DNA of 62,544 nt from Nevskiaceae bacterium (lineage in GTDB: Bacteria; Pseudomonadota; Gammaproteobacteria; Steroidobacterales; Steroidobacteraceae), in contig VEQP01000016.1 of the NCBI GenBank assembly GCA_018883185.1, positions 1 through 62,544 of the forward strand, in the 5' to 3' direction. The position numbers were made by a program, and so were the translations under genes. Within the stretch, counting starts at the first letter, position 1, and each line of letters begins with the position of its first letter. Under the pieces are notes generated by a model. The model did not search any database. It was not told where the DNA came from and worked only from the letters and a program-made list of their open reading frames with translations. Positions 44,483 through 53,288 of this stretch are shown here, piece after piece.

Positions 44483-45766
44483 ATCGCGCAAGCGAAAGTA
44501 CAGCATCGCCAACACCAGCGCGGGCCGACGCAGCCAGTCCCCGCCGATGAAATCGCTATGCGGGATGCGTGCGAAGACATCAAAACGCTCGCTGGAGCCG
44601 GCAATGGCTTCTGCCAGCAGCTTGCCGGCAATGCCCGTCAGGGCAATGCCGTGGCCCGAGAATCCCTGCAGAAAGTACGCACCGTCGAGACGCCCGAAGT
44701 GGGGTGCGCGATTCTGTGTAATGTCGACGTAGCCGCCCCAGGCGTGATCGATCGCGACATCGGCCAGTTGTGGGAATACTTTGAGCATGCGCGCGCGTGC
44801 GCTGTGGCGGGCGCTGTGCAGGTCGAAGCCGGAGTAGCTGACCGGGCCGCCGAAGAGTAACCGGTGGTCCGCCGAGCGGCGAAAGTAGTTGAGAATCCAG
44901 TTGATGTCGCTGACGGCGGCGTTATTGCGAATCAACGCTGCGGCGCGCTCGGCGCCCAGCGGCTCCGTAGCGACGATGTAGGTGCCGACGCCCATGATCT
45001 TGCGGGCGAGTGGCGGCGCGAGCGAACCCAGCCAGGCATTGCCGCACAGCGCGAGTTCCCGGCAGTGCAGCTGGCCCGCCACGGTGCGCACCTCGAAGCC
45101 GCGGGAGCCGCCCCAGCTGACGGGCATGTACGAGAGCGCGCGCGAGCTCTCGTAGATCTGCACGCCTGCCTGCTCGGCGGCCGCGGCCAGACCCTGGGTG
45201 TACTTGAGTGGGTGCAGGTGGCCGCCCTGACTGTCGAAGGTGCCGGCGACGTAGCGGTCCGAGGCAATGGTCTGGCGCAACTCCTCGCGCTCGACCAGGC
45301 GGACGCTCGGGTAGTTGAGCGAGTGATGCAGGAACTCGACTTCCTCTCGCAGTTCGCGCTCCTGGCGCGCCTTGAGCGCCACGTGCATCTGCCCGGCGAT
45401 GTAGTCGCAGTCGATGGCGTACCGTTCGATCAGTTCACGTTGCCAGCGCAGACCCTCTACCGAGACGTCCCAGACGCGGCGTGCATCGGCCGCACCGATG
45501 AGGCGCTCGAGCTTGGCGTGTCCGCAGGCGACGCCCGCAATGGCCTGCGCGCCGCTGCGCCCCGAAGCGCCCCAGCCGATGCGCTCTGACTCGAGTAACG
45601 CCACCCGATAGCCGCGCTCGGCCAATTGCAGCGCCGTGGAGCAGCCGGCGATGCCGCCGCCCACTACGCACACATCGGCGCTATGACTGCCTTGCAGGGC
45701 GGGTCGAATCGGCGGCGTGGCGGCCGTGGTCGAGTACCACGAGTCAATGTGACTCGGCGTACTCAG
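44474..45766 (-). CDS. puuB: FAD-dependent gamma-glutamylputrescine oxidoreductase-like (PuuB)
   Basis: The DAO-type flavoenzyme is clear from DVCVVGGGIAGCSTALQLAERGY (dinucleotide fold), RIGWGASGRSGAQ, GGHLHPLKYTQGLA and the C-terminal GFSGHGIALTGIAGKLLAEA. A GTG at 45673 lies inside the Rossmann strand, so the real start must be upstream. In frame, codons back to 45766 encode SHIDSWYSTTAATPPIRPAL, typical of PuuB N-termini. The only plausible initiators are CTG at 45766 (overlapping the puuA TGA as CTGA, after GGGGGCG) or ATT at 45748. The CTG gives 430 residues, against 426 in E. coli PuuB. It oxidises gamma-glutamylputrescine to the aldehyde. Confidence 0.85.
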   Translation of the reverse strand: MSTPSHIDSWYSTTAATPPIRPALQGSHSADVCVVGGGIAGCSTALQLAERGYRVALLESERIGWGASGRSGAQAIAGVACGHAKLERLIGAADARRVWDVSVEGLRWQRELIERYAIDCDYIAGQMHVALKARQERELREEVEFLHHSLNYPSVRLVEREELRQTIASDRYVAGTFDSQGGHLHPLKYTQGLAAAAEQAGVQIYESSRALSYMPVSWGGSRGFEVRTVAGQLHCRELALCGNAWLGSLAPPLARKIMGVGTYIVATEPLGAERAAALIRNNAAVSDINWILNYFRRSADHRLLFGGPVSYSGFDLHSARHSARARMLKVFPQLADVAIDHAWGGYVDITQNRAPHFGRLDGAYFLQGFSGHGIALTGIAGKLLAEAIAGSSERFDVFARIPHSDFIGGDWLRRPALVLAMLYFRLRDLL

Positions 45767-47136
45767 ATCGCCCCCATGTACCAGTCGACCTCGAGGGGGG
45801 TGACGTGGGAGTGAAACTCCTCCAGTTCACACTGCTTGACGGTGTCGTACAGCCGGCAGAACGGTTTACCGAGGTAAGCGGTGGCGAACTCGCTTGCCCT
45901 AAACCTTTCGAGGGCGGTCGGCCAATGGATCGGCAGGGGCTCGCCCTGTTGACGGTAGGCGTTGCCGAGCAGCGCGGGCGGCGGCTCCAGTCCCTGCGAG
46001 ATGCCGTAGTGAATGCCGGCCAGCATCCAGGCCACCACCAGGTAGGGATTAGCGTCGGCCCCGGCCAAGCGATGCTCGATGCGGCGGTTGCGCGCATCGC
46101 TCAGCGGGATGCGAACGGCTGAGCCGCGGTTGTTGATCGACCAAGAGGGCATCATCGGCACGTAGGCCTCAGGTCGAAAGCGGCGATACGAGTTCGGCCC
46201 CGGCGCGCAAATCGCCATGCCTTCGCCCAAGGTGGCGAGCACCCCACCGATGGCATGGCGCAGCGTCGGATTGTCGAGCCGTCCTTCAGCATCGGCGTCC
46301 GGACAGGCAAAGATGTTCTCGCCTGCCGCCGTCTCCACGCTCGCGTGAACGTGCAAACCCGAGCCCGCCATATCGCGGTAGGGCTTGGCCATAAAGGTGA
46401 CGTCCCAGCCGTACTCGCGGGCGATGGCTCGCACCGCCCGCTTAAAGCGGATGGCCTGGTCACAGGCCAGCAGGGCGTCGGGCTGATGACTGAGGTTGAT
46501 CTCAAATTGCCCCGCGCCATACTCCGCCAGAGCGCCTGTGACGGGGATGTTTTGGGCTCGACAGACCTCGTCTATTCTGGATAAAACTTCAGAATATTCA
46601 TTAAGATCTGTCATAGAATTAATCTGATTTTTAAATTCGCGACGACCCGCCTTGGGTAGCGGCGGCGGCTGCGGCAAGCCATCGGCGCGACGCTCACGAT
46701 CGACGAAATAGAACTCGTATTCGATGGCCACAACCGGAGTCAGGTTGAGCCGGTGAAAACGGTCGAGCACCTTGACGAGCACGTGCCGGGGGTCGCCGAA
46801 GAAGGGGCGCCCGTCGCTCTCATACATCGACACCTGGGCCTGTGCGATACCCCCTTTCACCCAGGGAACGGAAACGAGTGAGCCGGGCAGCGGGCGACAG
46901 GGTCGGTCTGCATCGCCATCGTCGAAACCGAGGCCGGTCGCCTCGGCGGTGCCGCCGCGCACATCGAGTGCGAACATGGAGCCCGGCAGCGGCAGACCCT
47001 CGGCAAAGACCTTGGCCAGACCAGCGCGGTCGACGCGTTTGCCACGCTCGATCGCATTCAGATCTGCGAGAAAGAGGTCGACATGGCGCAAATCTGGGTG
47101 CGCTTCGAGAAAGCGATCAAGGTCGGCTGGGGTCAT
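45763..47136 (-). CDS. puuA: Gamma-glutamylputrescine synthetase-like (PuuA family, copy 1)
   Basis: The 457-residue glutamine-synthetase-fold enzyme has IEYEFYFVDRE, GALAEYGAGQFEINLSHQPD, FMAKPYRDMAGSGLHVHASV, GPNSYRRFRPEAYVP and NRRIEHRLAGADANPYLV. These are the ATP/metal and glutamate-binding segments of PuuA-type ligases, which join glutamate to putrescine or related amines. It starts the minus-strand unit and is followed by puuB. Codons in 46572-46640 (EFKNQINSMTDLNEYSEVL) are strikingly AT-rich (about 24% GC by count) and use TTA, AGA and ATA, unlike the rest of the gene. Confidence 0.9.
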   Translation of the reverse strand: MTPADLDRFLEAHPDLRHVDLFLADLNAIERGKRVDRAGLAKVFAEGLPLPGSMFALDVRGGTAEATGLGFDDGDADRPCRPLPGSLVSVPWVKGGIAQAQVSMYESDGRPFFGDPRHVLVKVLDRFHRLNLTPVVAIEYEFYFVDRERRADGLPQPPPLPKAGRREFKNQINSMTDLNEYSEVLSRIDEVCRAQNIPVTGALAEYGAGQFEINLSHQPDALLACDQAIRFKRAVRAIAREYGWDVTFMAKPYRDMAGSGLHVHASVETAAGENIFACPDADAEGRLDNPTLRHAIGGVLATLGEGMAICAPGPNSYRRFRPEAYVPMMPSWSINNRGSAVRIPLSDARNRRIEHRLAGADANPYLVVAWMLAGIHYGISQGLEPPPALLGNAYRQQGEPLPIHWPTALERFRASEFATAYLGKPFCRLYDTVKQCELEEFHSHVTPLEVDWYMGAI

Positions 47137-47332
47137 GCGGGGTCTGCCGGAGAGGGGCTGCGTCGGCAGCCACCGGGGGTGGGAGAATACTCGCCTTGTG
47201 CGCCATGTCGCAATGCAGCACTATATAAAACAATGCTTTAAGTGACTTTCCTAGATCGAGTGCAGGCCATGGCGCCCCAATCTGTGGTCTAATGCACTCG
47301 CGGTTTAGATCACTCACAACCGCCTATTTCGT
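47137..47332. promoter_or_regulatory. Divergent promoter region of the polyamine locus
   Basis: The 196 bp between the divergent puuA (minus) and puuD (plus) starts contain an AT-rich core (47220-47243, ACTATATAAAACAATGC) able to supply a TATATA-like -10 for the minus operon, and TCTAAT (about 47286-47291) for the plus operon. I find no convincing -35 boxes or a clear operator. The puuD start lacks an obvious Shine-Dalgarno sequence. Confidence 0.4.
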
Positions 47333-48103
47333 ATGTCGCTGCGCCCCATCATTGGAATTCCTGCCGATCGTCGCATGGTCGGTCCTCACCCGTTTCATAT
47401 GGTGGGGGAGAAATACGCTCACGCCGTCTCGCGTGCCGCTGGGGCCTTGCCCTTGCTCGTGCCCGTGCTGCCCGAGCCCTTGGATCTCGCTGAGTTGCTA
47501 GCGCATCTAGATGGCTTGCTGCTGCCGGGGAGTCCCTCCAACGTCGAGCCACATCACTACGACGAGGGGCCCAGCGAACCTGGGACGCTCCACGACCCGG
47601 AGCGCGATGCCACGACGCTGCCGCTGATCCGCGCCGCCATCGAGGCGGGTGTGCCGCTGCTTGGGCTCTGCCGTGGCTTCCAGGAGATGAACGTCGCCCT
47701 AGGCGGCGCCCTGTGGCAGAAGGTGCACGAGGTTCCGGGTCTGCAGGACCATCGCGAGGACAAGACCGCTGCGCTCGATGTGCAGTACGCACCGGTTCAC
47801 GAGGTTTACCTGGAACCCGGCCCGATGCGCGATTGGGCGGGTGGGCGCGATCGCATTCGGGTGAACTCCCTGCACGGCCAAGGCGTCAAACGACTGGCTC
47901 CGGGCTTGCGCGTCGAGGCCACGGCGCCCGATGGCCTGATCGAGGCGTTCTGCTTGCCCGATGCCCCGACTTTCACCCGCGCGGTGCAGTGGCACCCCGA
48001 GTGGCGGGTCATGGCCAACGAGTTTTCCGTGGCGCTGTTCACCGCTTTTGGTGAGGCAGCCCGCGCCCGCGCAGCCATCAAGGCTGCGCGTTACCGAGGT
48101 TAG
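47333..48103 (+). CDS. puuD: Gamma-glutamyl-GABA hydrolase (PuuD, class I amidotransferase fold)
   Basis: The 256-residue protein has the peptidase C26 signature: IGIPADRRMVGPHPFHMVGEKY, DGLLLPGSPSNVEPHHY, nucleophile Cys in LLGLCRGFQEMNVALGG, and the His/Glu pair in FTRAVQWHPEWR. PuuD cleaves gamma-glutamyl-gamma-aminobutyrate to glutamate and GABA in putrescine breakdown. It heads the plus-strand polyamine operon, 4 bp upstream of the second puuA. Confidence 0.93.
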   Translation: MSLRPIIGIPADRRMVGPHPFHMVGEKYAHAVSRAAGALPLLVPVLPEPLDLAELLAHLDGLLLPGSPSNVEPHHYDEGPSEPGTLHDPERDATTLPLIRAAIEAGVPLLGLCRGFQEMNVALGGALWQKVHEVPGLQDHREDKTAALDVQYAPVHEVYLEPGPMRDWAGGRDRIRVNSLHGQGVKRLAPGLRVEATAPDGLIEAFCLPDAPTFTRAVQWHPEWRVMANEFSVALFTAFGEAARARAAIKAARYRG

Positions 48104-48107
48104 TGTT

Positions 48108-49448
48108 ATGAGCGATCCGATTTCGACGTTTTTCAAAGAGCACAATATTCAGGAAGTCGAGGCCATTGTTCCGGATATGGCCGGCATCGCGCGCGGCAAG
48201 GTCATGCCCGCGCAGAAGTTTCAGGGCGATCAGGGTATGCGCTTGCCGGAGAGCATTTTCTTGCAGACGGTGACTGGCGATTACCCCGAGGAAACCTCGG
48301 CGGCGATGAGCCCCGCTGAGATCGACATCGTGCTCAAGCCCGACCCGCGGACGGTGCGAAGGGTGCCCTGGACCCCTGAGCCCACCGCCCAGGTCATCCA
48401 CGATTGTTTCTACAGCGATGGTCGGCGCGTGAAGATGGCGCCGCGCGAAGTCCTCAAGCACGTGCTCGATCTCTACGCCCAAAAAGGCTGGGATCCCGTG
48501 GTCGCTCCGGAGCTCGAGTTCTATCTCGTCGAACCGAACATCGACGCTGACTATCCGCTGAAGCCGCCGATCGGCCGATCGGGGCGCGCTGAGCCTGGCC
48601 GGCAGTCCTACAGTATCGCCGCGGTCAACGAGTTCGACCCGCTGTTCGATGACGTTTATCAGTTCTGCGAAGACCAGGACATCGCCATCGATACGCTGAT
48701 CCATGAAGACGGCCCGGCGCAAATGGAGATCAACCTGCTGCACGGCAATGCGCTTGATCTTGCGGATCAGGCGTTCATGTTCAAGCGCACTGCGCGCGAG
48801 GCGGCGCTGCGTCACAAGATGTACGCGACCTTCATGGCCAAGCCCCACGCCAAGGAACCGGGCAGCGCGATGCACATCCACCAGAGCATCGTCGATGCCA
48901 AGACGCGCAATAACATCTTCTCCGCCGCCGACGGTTCGCCGACCTCGCTCTTTTTTGCCCACATCGCGGGGCTGCAGCGCTATTTGCCCGCGGCCATGGC
49001 GCTGCTCGCACCGAACGTGAATTCCTACCGACGCATCAGCCGGTTTCAGGTGGCGCCGATCAATGTGCAGTGGGGCTACGACAACCGCACCGCCGGTCTG
49101 CGCGTGCCGATGTCCGGGCCGCAGGACCGACGCGTCGAGAATCGTCTGGCCGGTGCCGACGCCAACCCGTATTTGGCGAGCGCGGCCTCGCTCGCCTGCG
49201 GCTACCTCGGGATGGTGCAGGGGCTCTCGCCGACGGAGCCGATCACCGGCAGTGCCCACGACCTGCCGTTCTCGCTGCCGCGCAGTCTCGATGAGGCGAT
49301 CCGTTTGTTGCGCGAGTGCGATCCGCTGATCGAGATCCTGGGTGAGTCCTTCGTGTCAGCATTCACGCTTGTGAAAGAGGCCGAGTACGAAGTCTTCCTG
49401 CAGGTCATCAGCTCTTGGGAGCGCGAGCACTTGCTGCTGAACGTGTAG
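48108..49448 (+). CDS. puuA2: Gamma-glutamylpolyamine synthetase-like (PuuA/SpuI family, copy 2)
   Basis: ATG at 48108 begins MSDPISTFFKEHNIQEVEAI; the longer upstream frame runs inside puuD. The 446-residue glutamine-synthetase-fold ligase has DMAGIARGKVMP, APELEFYLVEPN, IHEDGPAQMEINLLHGNALD, FMAKPHAKEPGSAMHIHQSI and DRRVENRLAGADANPYLAS. It differs clearly from copy 1, including a substrate-region GRSGRAEPGRQSYSI segment, so the two probably prefer different amines (as with the multiple SpuI/PauA ligases of Pseudomonas). It is followed by the aminotransferase after 20 bp. Confidence 0.9.
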   Translation: MSDPISTFFKEHNIQEVEAIVPDMAGIARGKVMPAQKFQGDQGMRLPESIFLQTVTGDYPEETSAAMSPAEIDIVLKPDPRTVRRVPWTPEPTAQVIHDCFYSDGRRVKMAPREVLKHVLDLYAQKGWDPVVAPELEFYLVEPNIDADYPLKPPIGRSGRAEPGRQSYSIAAVNEFDPLFDDVYQFCEDQDIAIDTLIHEDGPAQMEINLLHGNALDLADQAFMFKRTAREAALRHKMYATFMAKPHAKEPGSAMHIHQSIVDAKTRNNIFSAADGSPTSLFFAHIAGLQRYLPAAMALLAPNVNSYRRISRFQVAPINVQWGYDNRTAGLRVPMSGPQDRRVENRLAGADANPYLASAASLACGYLGMVQGLSPTEPITGSAHDLPFSLPRSLDEAIRLLRECDPLIEILGESFVSAFTLVKEAEYEVFLQVISSWEREHLLLNV

Positions 49449-49468
49449 GCACGCAGTACCATGGGCGC

Positions 49469-50839
49469 ATGACTCGTACCGCCGACTGGCAGGCGCTCGA
49501 CGCCGCCCATTACCTGCACCCGTTTACCGACCATCAGTCGCTCGCTCGTAAGGGCACGCGGGTCATCACCCGCGCCGAGGGCGTCTATCTCTGGGATTCG
49601 GAAGGTCGGCGCATCCTTGATGGTATGTCGGGCCTGTGGTGCGTAGCGCTAGGTTATGGTCGGCGCGAACTCGCCGAAGCGGCCTATCGGCAGATGCTCG
49701 AGCTGCCGTACTACAACAGCTTCTTCCAGTGCGCGAATCCGCCGGCGATCGAACTGGCAGCGAAGCTCGCCGAGCTCGCCCCGCCTCAGTTCAAACGCAG
49801 TTTCTTCACCAGCTCGGGGAGTGAAGCGAACGACACCTTGGTGCGCATGGTGCGCCGCTATTGGGCCCTGCGCGGGCAGCCGCAGCGGCAGGTAATCATC
49901 AGTCGTTGGAACGGTTACCACGGCAGCACCATGGCGGGTGCCTCGCTCGGCGGCATGAAAGCCATGCATGCGCAGGGTGGGCTGCCCATCCCGGGCATCG
50001 TGCATATCGGCCAGCCGTATTGGTTCGAGTGCGGTGGCGATCTCACCCCCGAAGAATTCGGTCTGCAGGCGGCGCGCGAGCTCGAGCAGAAGATCCTGGA
50101 GGTCGGTCCCGAGAACGTAGCAGCCTTCATCGGCGAACCGGTGCAAGGGGCGGGTGGGGTGATCATTCCGCCCGACAGCTACTGGCCCGAGGTGCAACGC
50201 ATCGTTGATCGCTACGGCATCCTGCTGGCCTCGGACGAAGTGATCTGCGGATTTGGGCGAACCGGTCGCTGGTTCGGCTGCGAGCACTACGGCACGCGAC
50301 CCGACTTCATGACGCTCGCCAAAGCCATCACCTCGGGCTATTTGCCTTTGGGCGCACTCATGGTCAGCGACCGTGTAGCCGACGTGCTGATTGCCGAGGG
50401 CGGCGAGTTCGCCCACGGCTACACCTACTCGGGTCATCCGGCCGCTGCCGCTGTGGCACTCGCCAACCTTGGGATCATGCAGCGTGAGCACATCATTGAT
50501 CGAGTCAGGGAGACGCTGACGCCGTACTGGGCGAAGCGCTGGGCGGAGCTCGGCGATCACCCGCTCGTCGGGGAGGCGCGGTCGTTGGGTCTTTTCGGGG
50601 CACTCGAACTCGTCCCGCGTAAGCCTTCTCGGGCGTTTTTCCCGGAGCGGGGCACGGTCGGGACGCGCGCCCGGGACCTCGCCATCGGCAACGGGCTCGT
50701 CATGAGGGCGGTGTGGGACACGCTGATCGTCGCGCCGCCGCTCGTGATCCGCGAGGCCGAGATCGACGAGCTCATCGAGAAGGCGCGCCTGACCCTCGAT
50801 CAGTTGCGTGACGCGCTGCATAAAGATGGGCTCATTTGA
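49469..50839 (+). CDS. spuC: Class III aminotransferase, putrescine-pyruvate type (SpuC-like)
   Basis: ATG at 49469 starts MTRTADWQALDAAHYLHPFT, matching SpuC-family N-termini. The 456-residue PLP enzyme shows LDGMSGLWCVALGYG, FFTSSGSEANDTLVRMVRRY, WNGYHGSTMAGASLGGM, DEVICGFGRTGRWFG and the PLP lysine in TLAKAITSGYLPLGA. In Pseudomonas, SpuC moves an amino group from putrescine or cadaverine to pyruvate. It offers a route parallel to gamma-glutamylation. No aldehyde dehydrogenase to complete either route is in the window. Confidence 0.87.
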   Translation: MTRTADWQALDAAHYLHPFTDHQSLARKGTRVITRAEGVYLWDSEGRRILDGMSGLWCVALGYGRRELAEAAYRQMLELPYYNSFFQCANPPAIELAAKLAELAPPQFKRSFFTSSGSEANDTLVRMVRRYWALRGQPQRQVIISRWNGYHGSTMAGASLGGMKAMHAQGGLPIPGIVHIGQPYWFECGGDLTPEEFGLQAARELEQKILEVGPENVAAFIGEPVQGAGGVIIPPDSYWPEVQRIVDRYGILLASDEVICGFGRTGRWFGCEHYGTRPDFMTLAKAITSGYLPLGALMVSDRVADVLIAEGGEFAHGYTYSGHPAAAAVALANLGIMQREHIIDRVRETLTPYWAKRWAELGDHPLVGEARSLGLFGALELVPRKPSRAFFPERGTVGTRARDLAIGNGLVMRAVWDTLIVAPPLVIREAEIDELIEKARLTLDQLRDALHKDGLI

Positions 50840-50969
50840 CCGGCAGTCCGTGGTAGGCCTCGCCGCGGTCTTTCCCGCGCAGCATTGCTGGGATATAAAA
50901 GGCGACAGGTGCCCGCCGAGGCGCCGTTTCCTGCCCCTCACCACGCTCAATCAGGGAGAGACCCGCACC

Positions 50970-52070
50970 ATGATCAAATCGGTCCGATCCGCAGCGCTTG
51001 CCGTCGCGGTCGCTGCCGCGCTTGTCGGCTGCAGCAGCAGCAAGCCGGTGGAGAAGCTCAACGTGTACAACTGGTCGGACTACATCGACGAGTCCGTCAT
51101 CACCGACTTCGAAAAAGAAACCGGCATCGATGTGACCTACGATGTTTTCGATTCGAACGAAGTACTGGAGACAAAGTTGTTGGCGGGCAGTACGGGCTAT
51201 GACATCGTTGTGCCATCCGCTTCGTTCCTCGAGCGCCAGATCAAGGCGGGTATCTTCCAGAAGCTAGACAAGGCGCAACTGCCGAACCTGAAGAATCTGG
51301 ACCCCGAGCTCTCCGCGCAGATCGCCCGTCACGATCCGGGCAACGAGCACTCGGTGAACTATCTTTGGGGAACCTCGGGTGTTGGCTACAACGTCAGCAA
51401 GATCAAGGAGCGCATGGCTGACGCGCCGCTAGATAGTTTCGCCATGTTCTACGATCCGAAGGTGGTCGCGAAGTTTGCCGACTGTGGTGTATCCGTCCTA
51501 GATGCGCCTTCGGAGGTACTTGGTACCGTGCTCATTTACCTCGGCAAGGATCCTAACAGTGAAAACCCGGAGGATCTGGCCGCCGCCGAGAAGGTGCTGA
51601 TGTCGATTCGGCCCTTCGTCAAGTACGTCCACTCTTCTAAATACATCGACGATTTGGCCAACGGCGAGATTTGTTTGACCCTCGGTTGGTCGGGCGATGT
51701 GCTGCAGGCCCGAGATCGTGCGGCCGAGGCCAAAAACGGTGTCGAGGTCGCATACAAGATCCCGCGTGAAGGTGCGGTGATGTTCTTCGATATGCTCGCG
51801 ATCCCCAAGGATGCGAAGAACGTCAAGAACGCGCATATCTTCATCAACTATCTATTGCGACCGGACGTGGCGGCGAAGAACACCAACTACGTCAATTACG
51901 CCAACAGCAACGCGGCATCCACTACGCTGGTAAACCCTGAGGTGTTGAACGACCCGGGTGTCTATCCGACGGCCGAGACGAAGCCGAAGCTCAACGTGGA
52001 TCTCGCCGAGAGCGACGCCTTTACACAGTTGCTGACGGCGTCCTGGACCCGGTTCAAGGCAGGCAGCTGA
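50970..52070 (+). CDS. potF: Polyamine ABC transporter substrate-binding lipoprotein
   Basis: ATG at 50970 (after CAGGGAGAG) gives a lipoprotein signal (AVAVAAALVGC, then SSS). The 366-residue binding protein resembles PotF/SpuD: LNVYNWSDYIDESVITDFEK, GYDIVVPSASFLERQIKAG, YLWGTSGVGYNVSKIKER and LTLGWSGDVLQARDRA, the polyamine-pocket Trp/Asp regions. It captures putrescine or spermidine in the periplasm for PotGHI. A GC-rich stem-loop follows its stop, which may favour its higher expression relative to the membrane genes. Confidence 0.92.
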   Translation: MIKSVRSAALAVAVAAALVGCSSSKPVEKLNVYNWSDYIDESVITDFEKETGIDVTYDVFDSNEVLETKLLAGSTGYDIVVPSASFLERQIKAGIFQKLDKAQLPNLKNLDPELSAQIARHDPGNEHSVNYLWGTSGVGYNVSKIKERMADAPLDSFAMFYDPKVVAKFADCGVSVLDAPSEVLGTVLIYLGKDPNSENPEDLAAAEKVLMSIRPFVKYVHSSKYIDDLANGEICLTLGWSGDVLQARDRAAEAKNGVEVAYKIPREGAVMFFDMLAIPKDAKNVKNAHIFINYLLRPDVAAKNTNYVNYANSNAASTTLVNPEVLNDPGVYPTAETKPKLNVDLAESDAFTQLLTASWTRFKAGS

Positions 52071-52094
52071 GCCACGAGTCATCATCACACCGCG

Positions 52095-52123
52095 CGGCGG
52101 GGTCAAATCCATCGACCCCGCCG
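52095..52123 (+). terminator. Intercistronic stem-loop after potF (attenuator or mRNA stabiliser)
   Basis: CGGCGGGGTC (52095-52104) pairs perfectly with GACCCCGCCG (52114-52123) around a 9-nt loop. No T-run follows, so full termination is unlikely. Such hairpins behind binding-protein genes commonly protect the upstream message or allow partial read-through into the ATPase and permease genes. Confidence 0.6.
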
Positions 52124-52172
52124 TCGGGTTCACCCGCAAAGGGACTGGGGCTTACCGACGTAGGGGCGCAAG

Positions 52173-53282
52173 ATGGCTGAGCGGGTAGTCGATCGACAAA
52201 ATCAATACTTACGCATCGAAGGAGTCACCAAACGCTTTGGTGATTTCGTCGCCGTCGATAACGTTTCGCTAGGCATTTTCAAAGGTGAAATCTTTTGTCT
52301 GCTCGGTGGTTCGGGTTGTGGCAAGACGACTCTGTTGAGAATGCTTGCGGGGTTCGAGTCGCCGACGGCGGGTCGGATCCTGATCGATGGCCAGGATATG
52401 GCGGGAATCCCCCCCTACGAACGCCCCGTCAACATGATGTTTCAGTCCTATGCACTATTTCCGCACATGACGGTGGCGGCGAACGTGGCGTTTGGACTTG
52501 AACAAGAGCGCATAGCGCGACCGGAAATCGATCGTCGCGTGGGCGAGATGCTCGATATCGTCAAACTTGGCGAGTTCGCCAAGCGCAAACCGCATCAACT
52601 CTCAGGTGGGCAGCGTCAGCGGGTGGCGCTCGCGAGAGCACTCGTCAAGAAACCGAAACTCCTGCTGCTTGACGAGCCGCTCGGTGCTCTCGACAAAAAG
52701 TTGCGCGAGCACACCCAGTTCGAGCTGATCAATCTGCAGGAGCAGCTGGGTGTCACCTTCGTGGTCGTGACCCATGATCAAGAAGAAGCGATGACGCTGG
52801 CCTCGCGCATCGGGGTGATGAACAAGGGTCAAATCGTACAGGTCGGTACGCCGACCGAGATTTACGAGTTCCCCAACTCCCGTTTCGTCGCCGATTTCAT
52901 TGGCTCGGTCAATATGTTCGAGGGGCGGCTCATCGAAGATGAGCCTGGCCACGTGCGCATCCGTTGCGAGGAGCTCGATACCACCGTGTTCGTCAGTCAT
53001 GGCATCAGTGCGGCACCTGACGCGCGGGTGTTCGTAGCCATCCGGCCTGAGAAAATAGAGATGACCCGGGGGCAGTCGGCTGATGGGGAGAACTGCGTAG
53101 GCGGTGTGGTGCGCGAGATTGCCTACATGGGCGATCTGTCTGTTTACCTGGTGCGCCTCGATGGCGGTCGTATGGTGCGAGTCACCATCCCAAATATCGA
53201 ACGACACGATGAACGGATCGTGTGGGACGAGCGGGTCGTGCTTCGCTGGCAACCCTCCAGTCCAGTCGTCCTGACCCAGTAG
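52173..53282 (+). CDS. potG: Polyamine ABC transporter ATPase
   Basis: The 369-residue ATPase has Walker A GGSGCGKTTLLRMLAG, Q-loop MFQSYALFPHMTV, signature LSGGQRQRVALARAL, Walker B LLLLDEPLGALDKKLRE and the switch His in VVTHDQEEAMTLA. A C-terminal TOBE domain (VFVAIRPEKIEM, VVREIAYMGDLSVYLVRL) is typical of PotA/PotG. It powers import with PotH and PotI and is 6 bp upstream of potH. Confidence 0.95.
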   Translation: MAERVVDRQNQYLRIEGVTKRFGDFVAVDNVSLGIFKGEIFCLLGGSGCGKTTLLRMLAGFESPTAGRILIDGQDMAGIPPYERPVNMMFQSYALFPHMTVAANVAFGLEQERIARPEIDRRVGEMLDIVKLGEFAKRKPHQLSGGQRQRVALARALVKKPKLLLLDEPLGALDKKLREHTQFELINLQEQLGVTFVVVTHDQEEAMTLASRIGVMNKGQIVQVGTPTEIYEFPNSRFVADFIGSVNMFEGRLIEDEPGHVRIRCEELDTTVFVSHGISAAPDARVFVAIRPEKIEMTRGQSADGENCVGGVVREIAYMGDLSVYLVRLDGGRMVRVTIPNIERHDERIVWDERVVLRWQPSSPVVLTQ

Positions 53283-53288
53283 CGCGTC

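Noticed and set aside
48078-50950. Long minus-strand frames (393 and 433 aa) opposite the second puuA and the aminotransferase
   Set aside because: Both lie opposite strongly conserved enzymes and show only biased composition.
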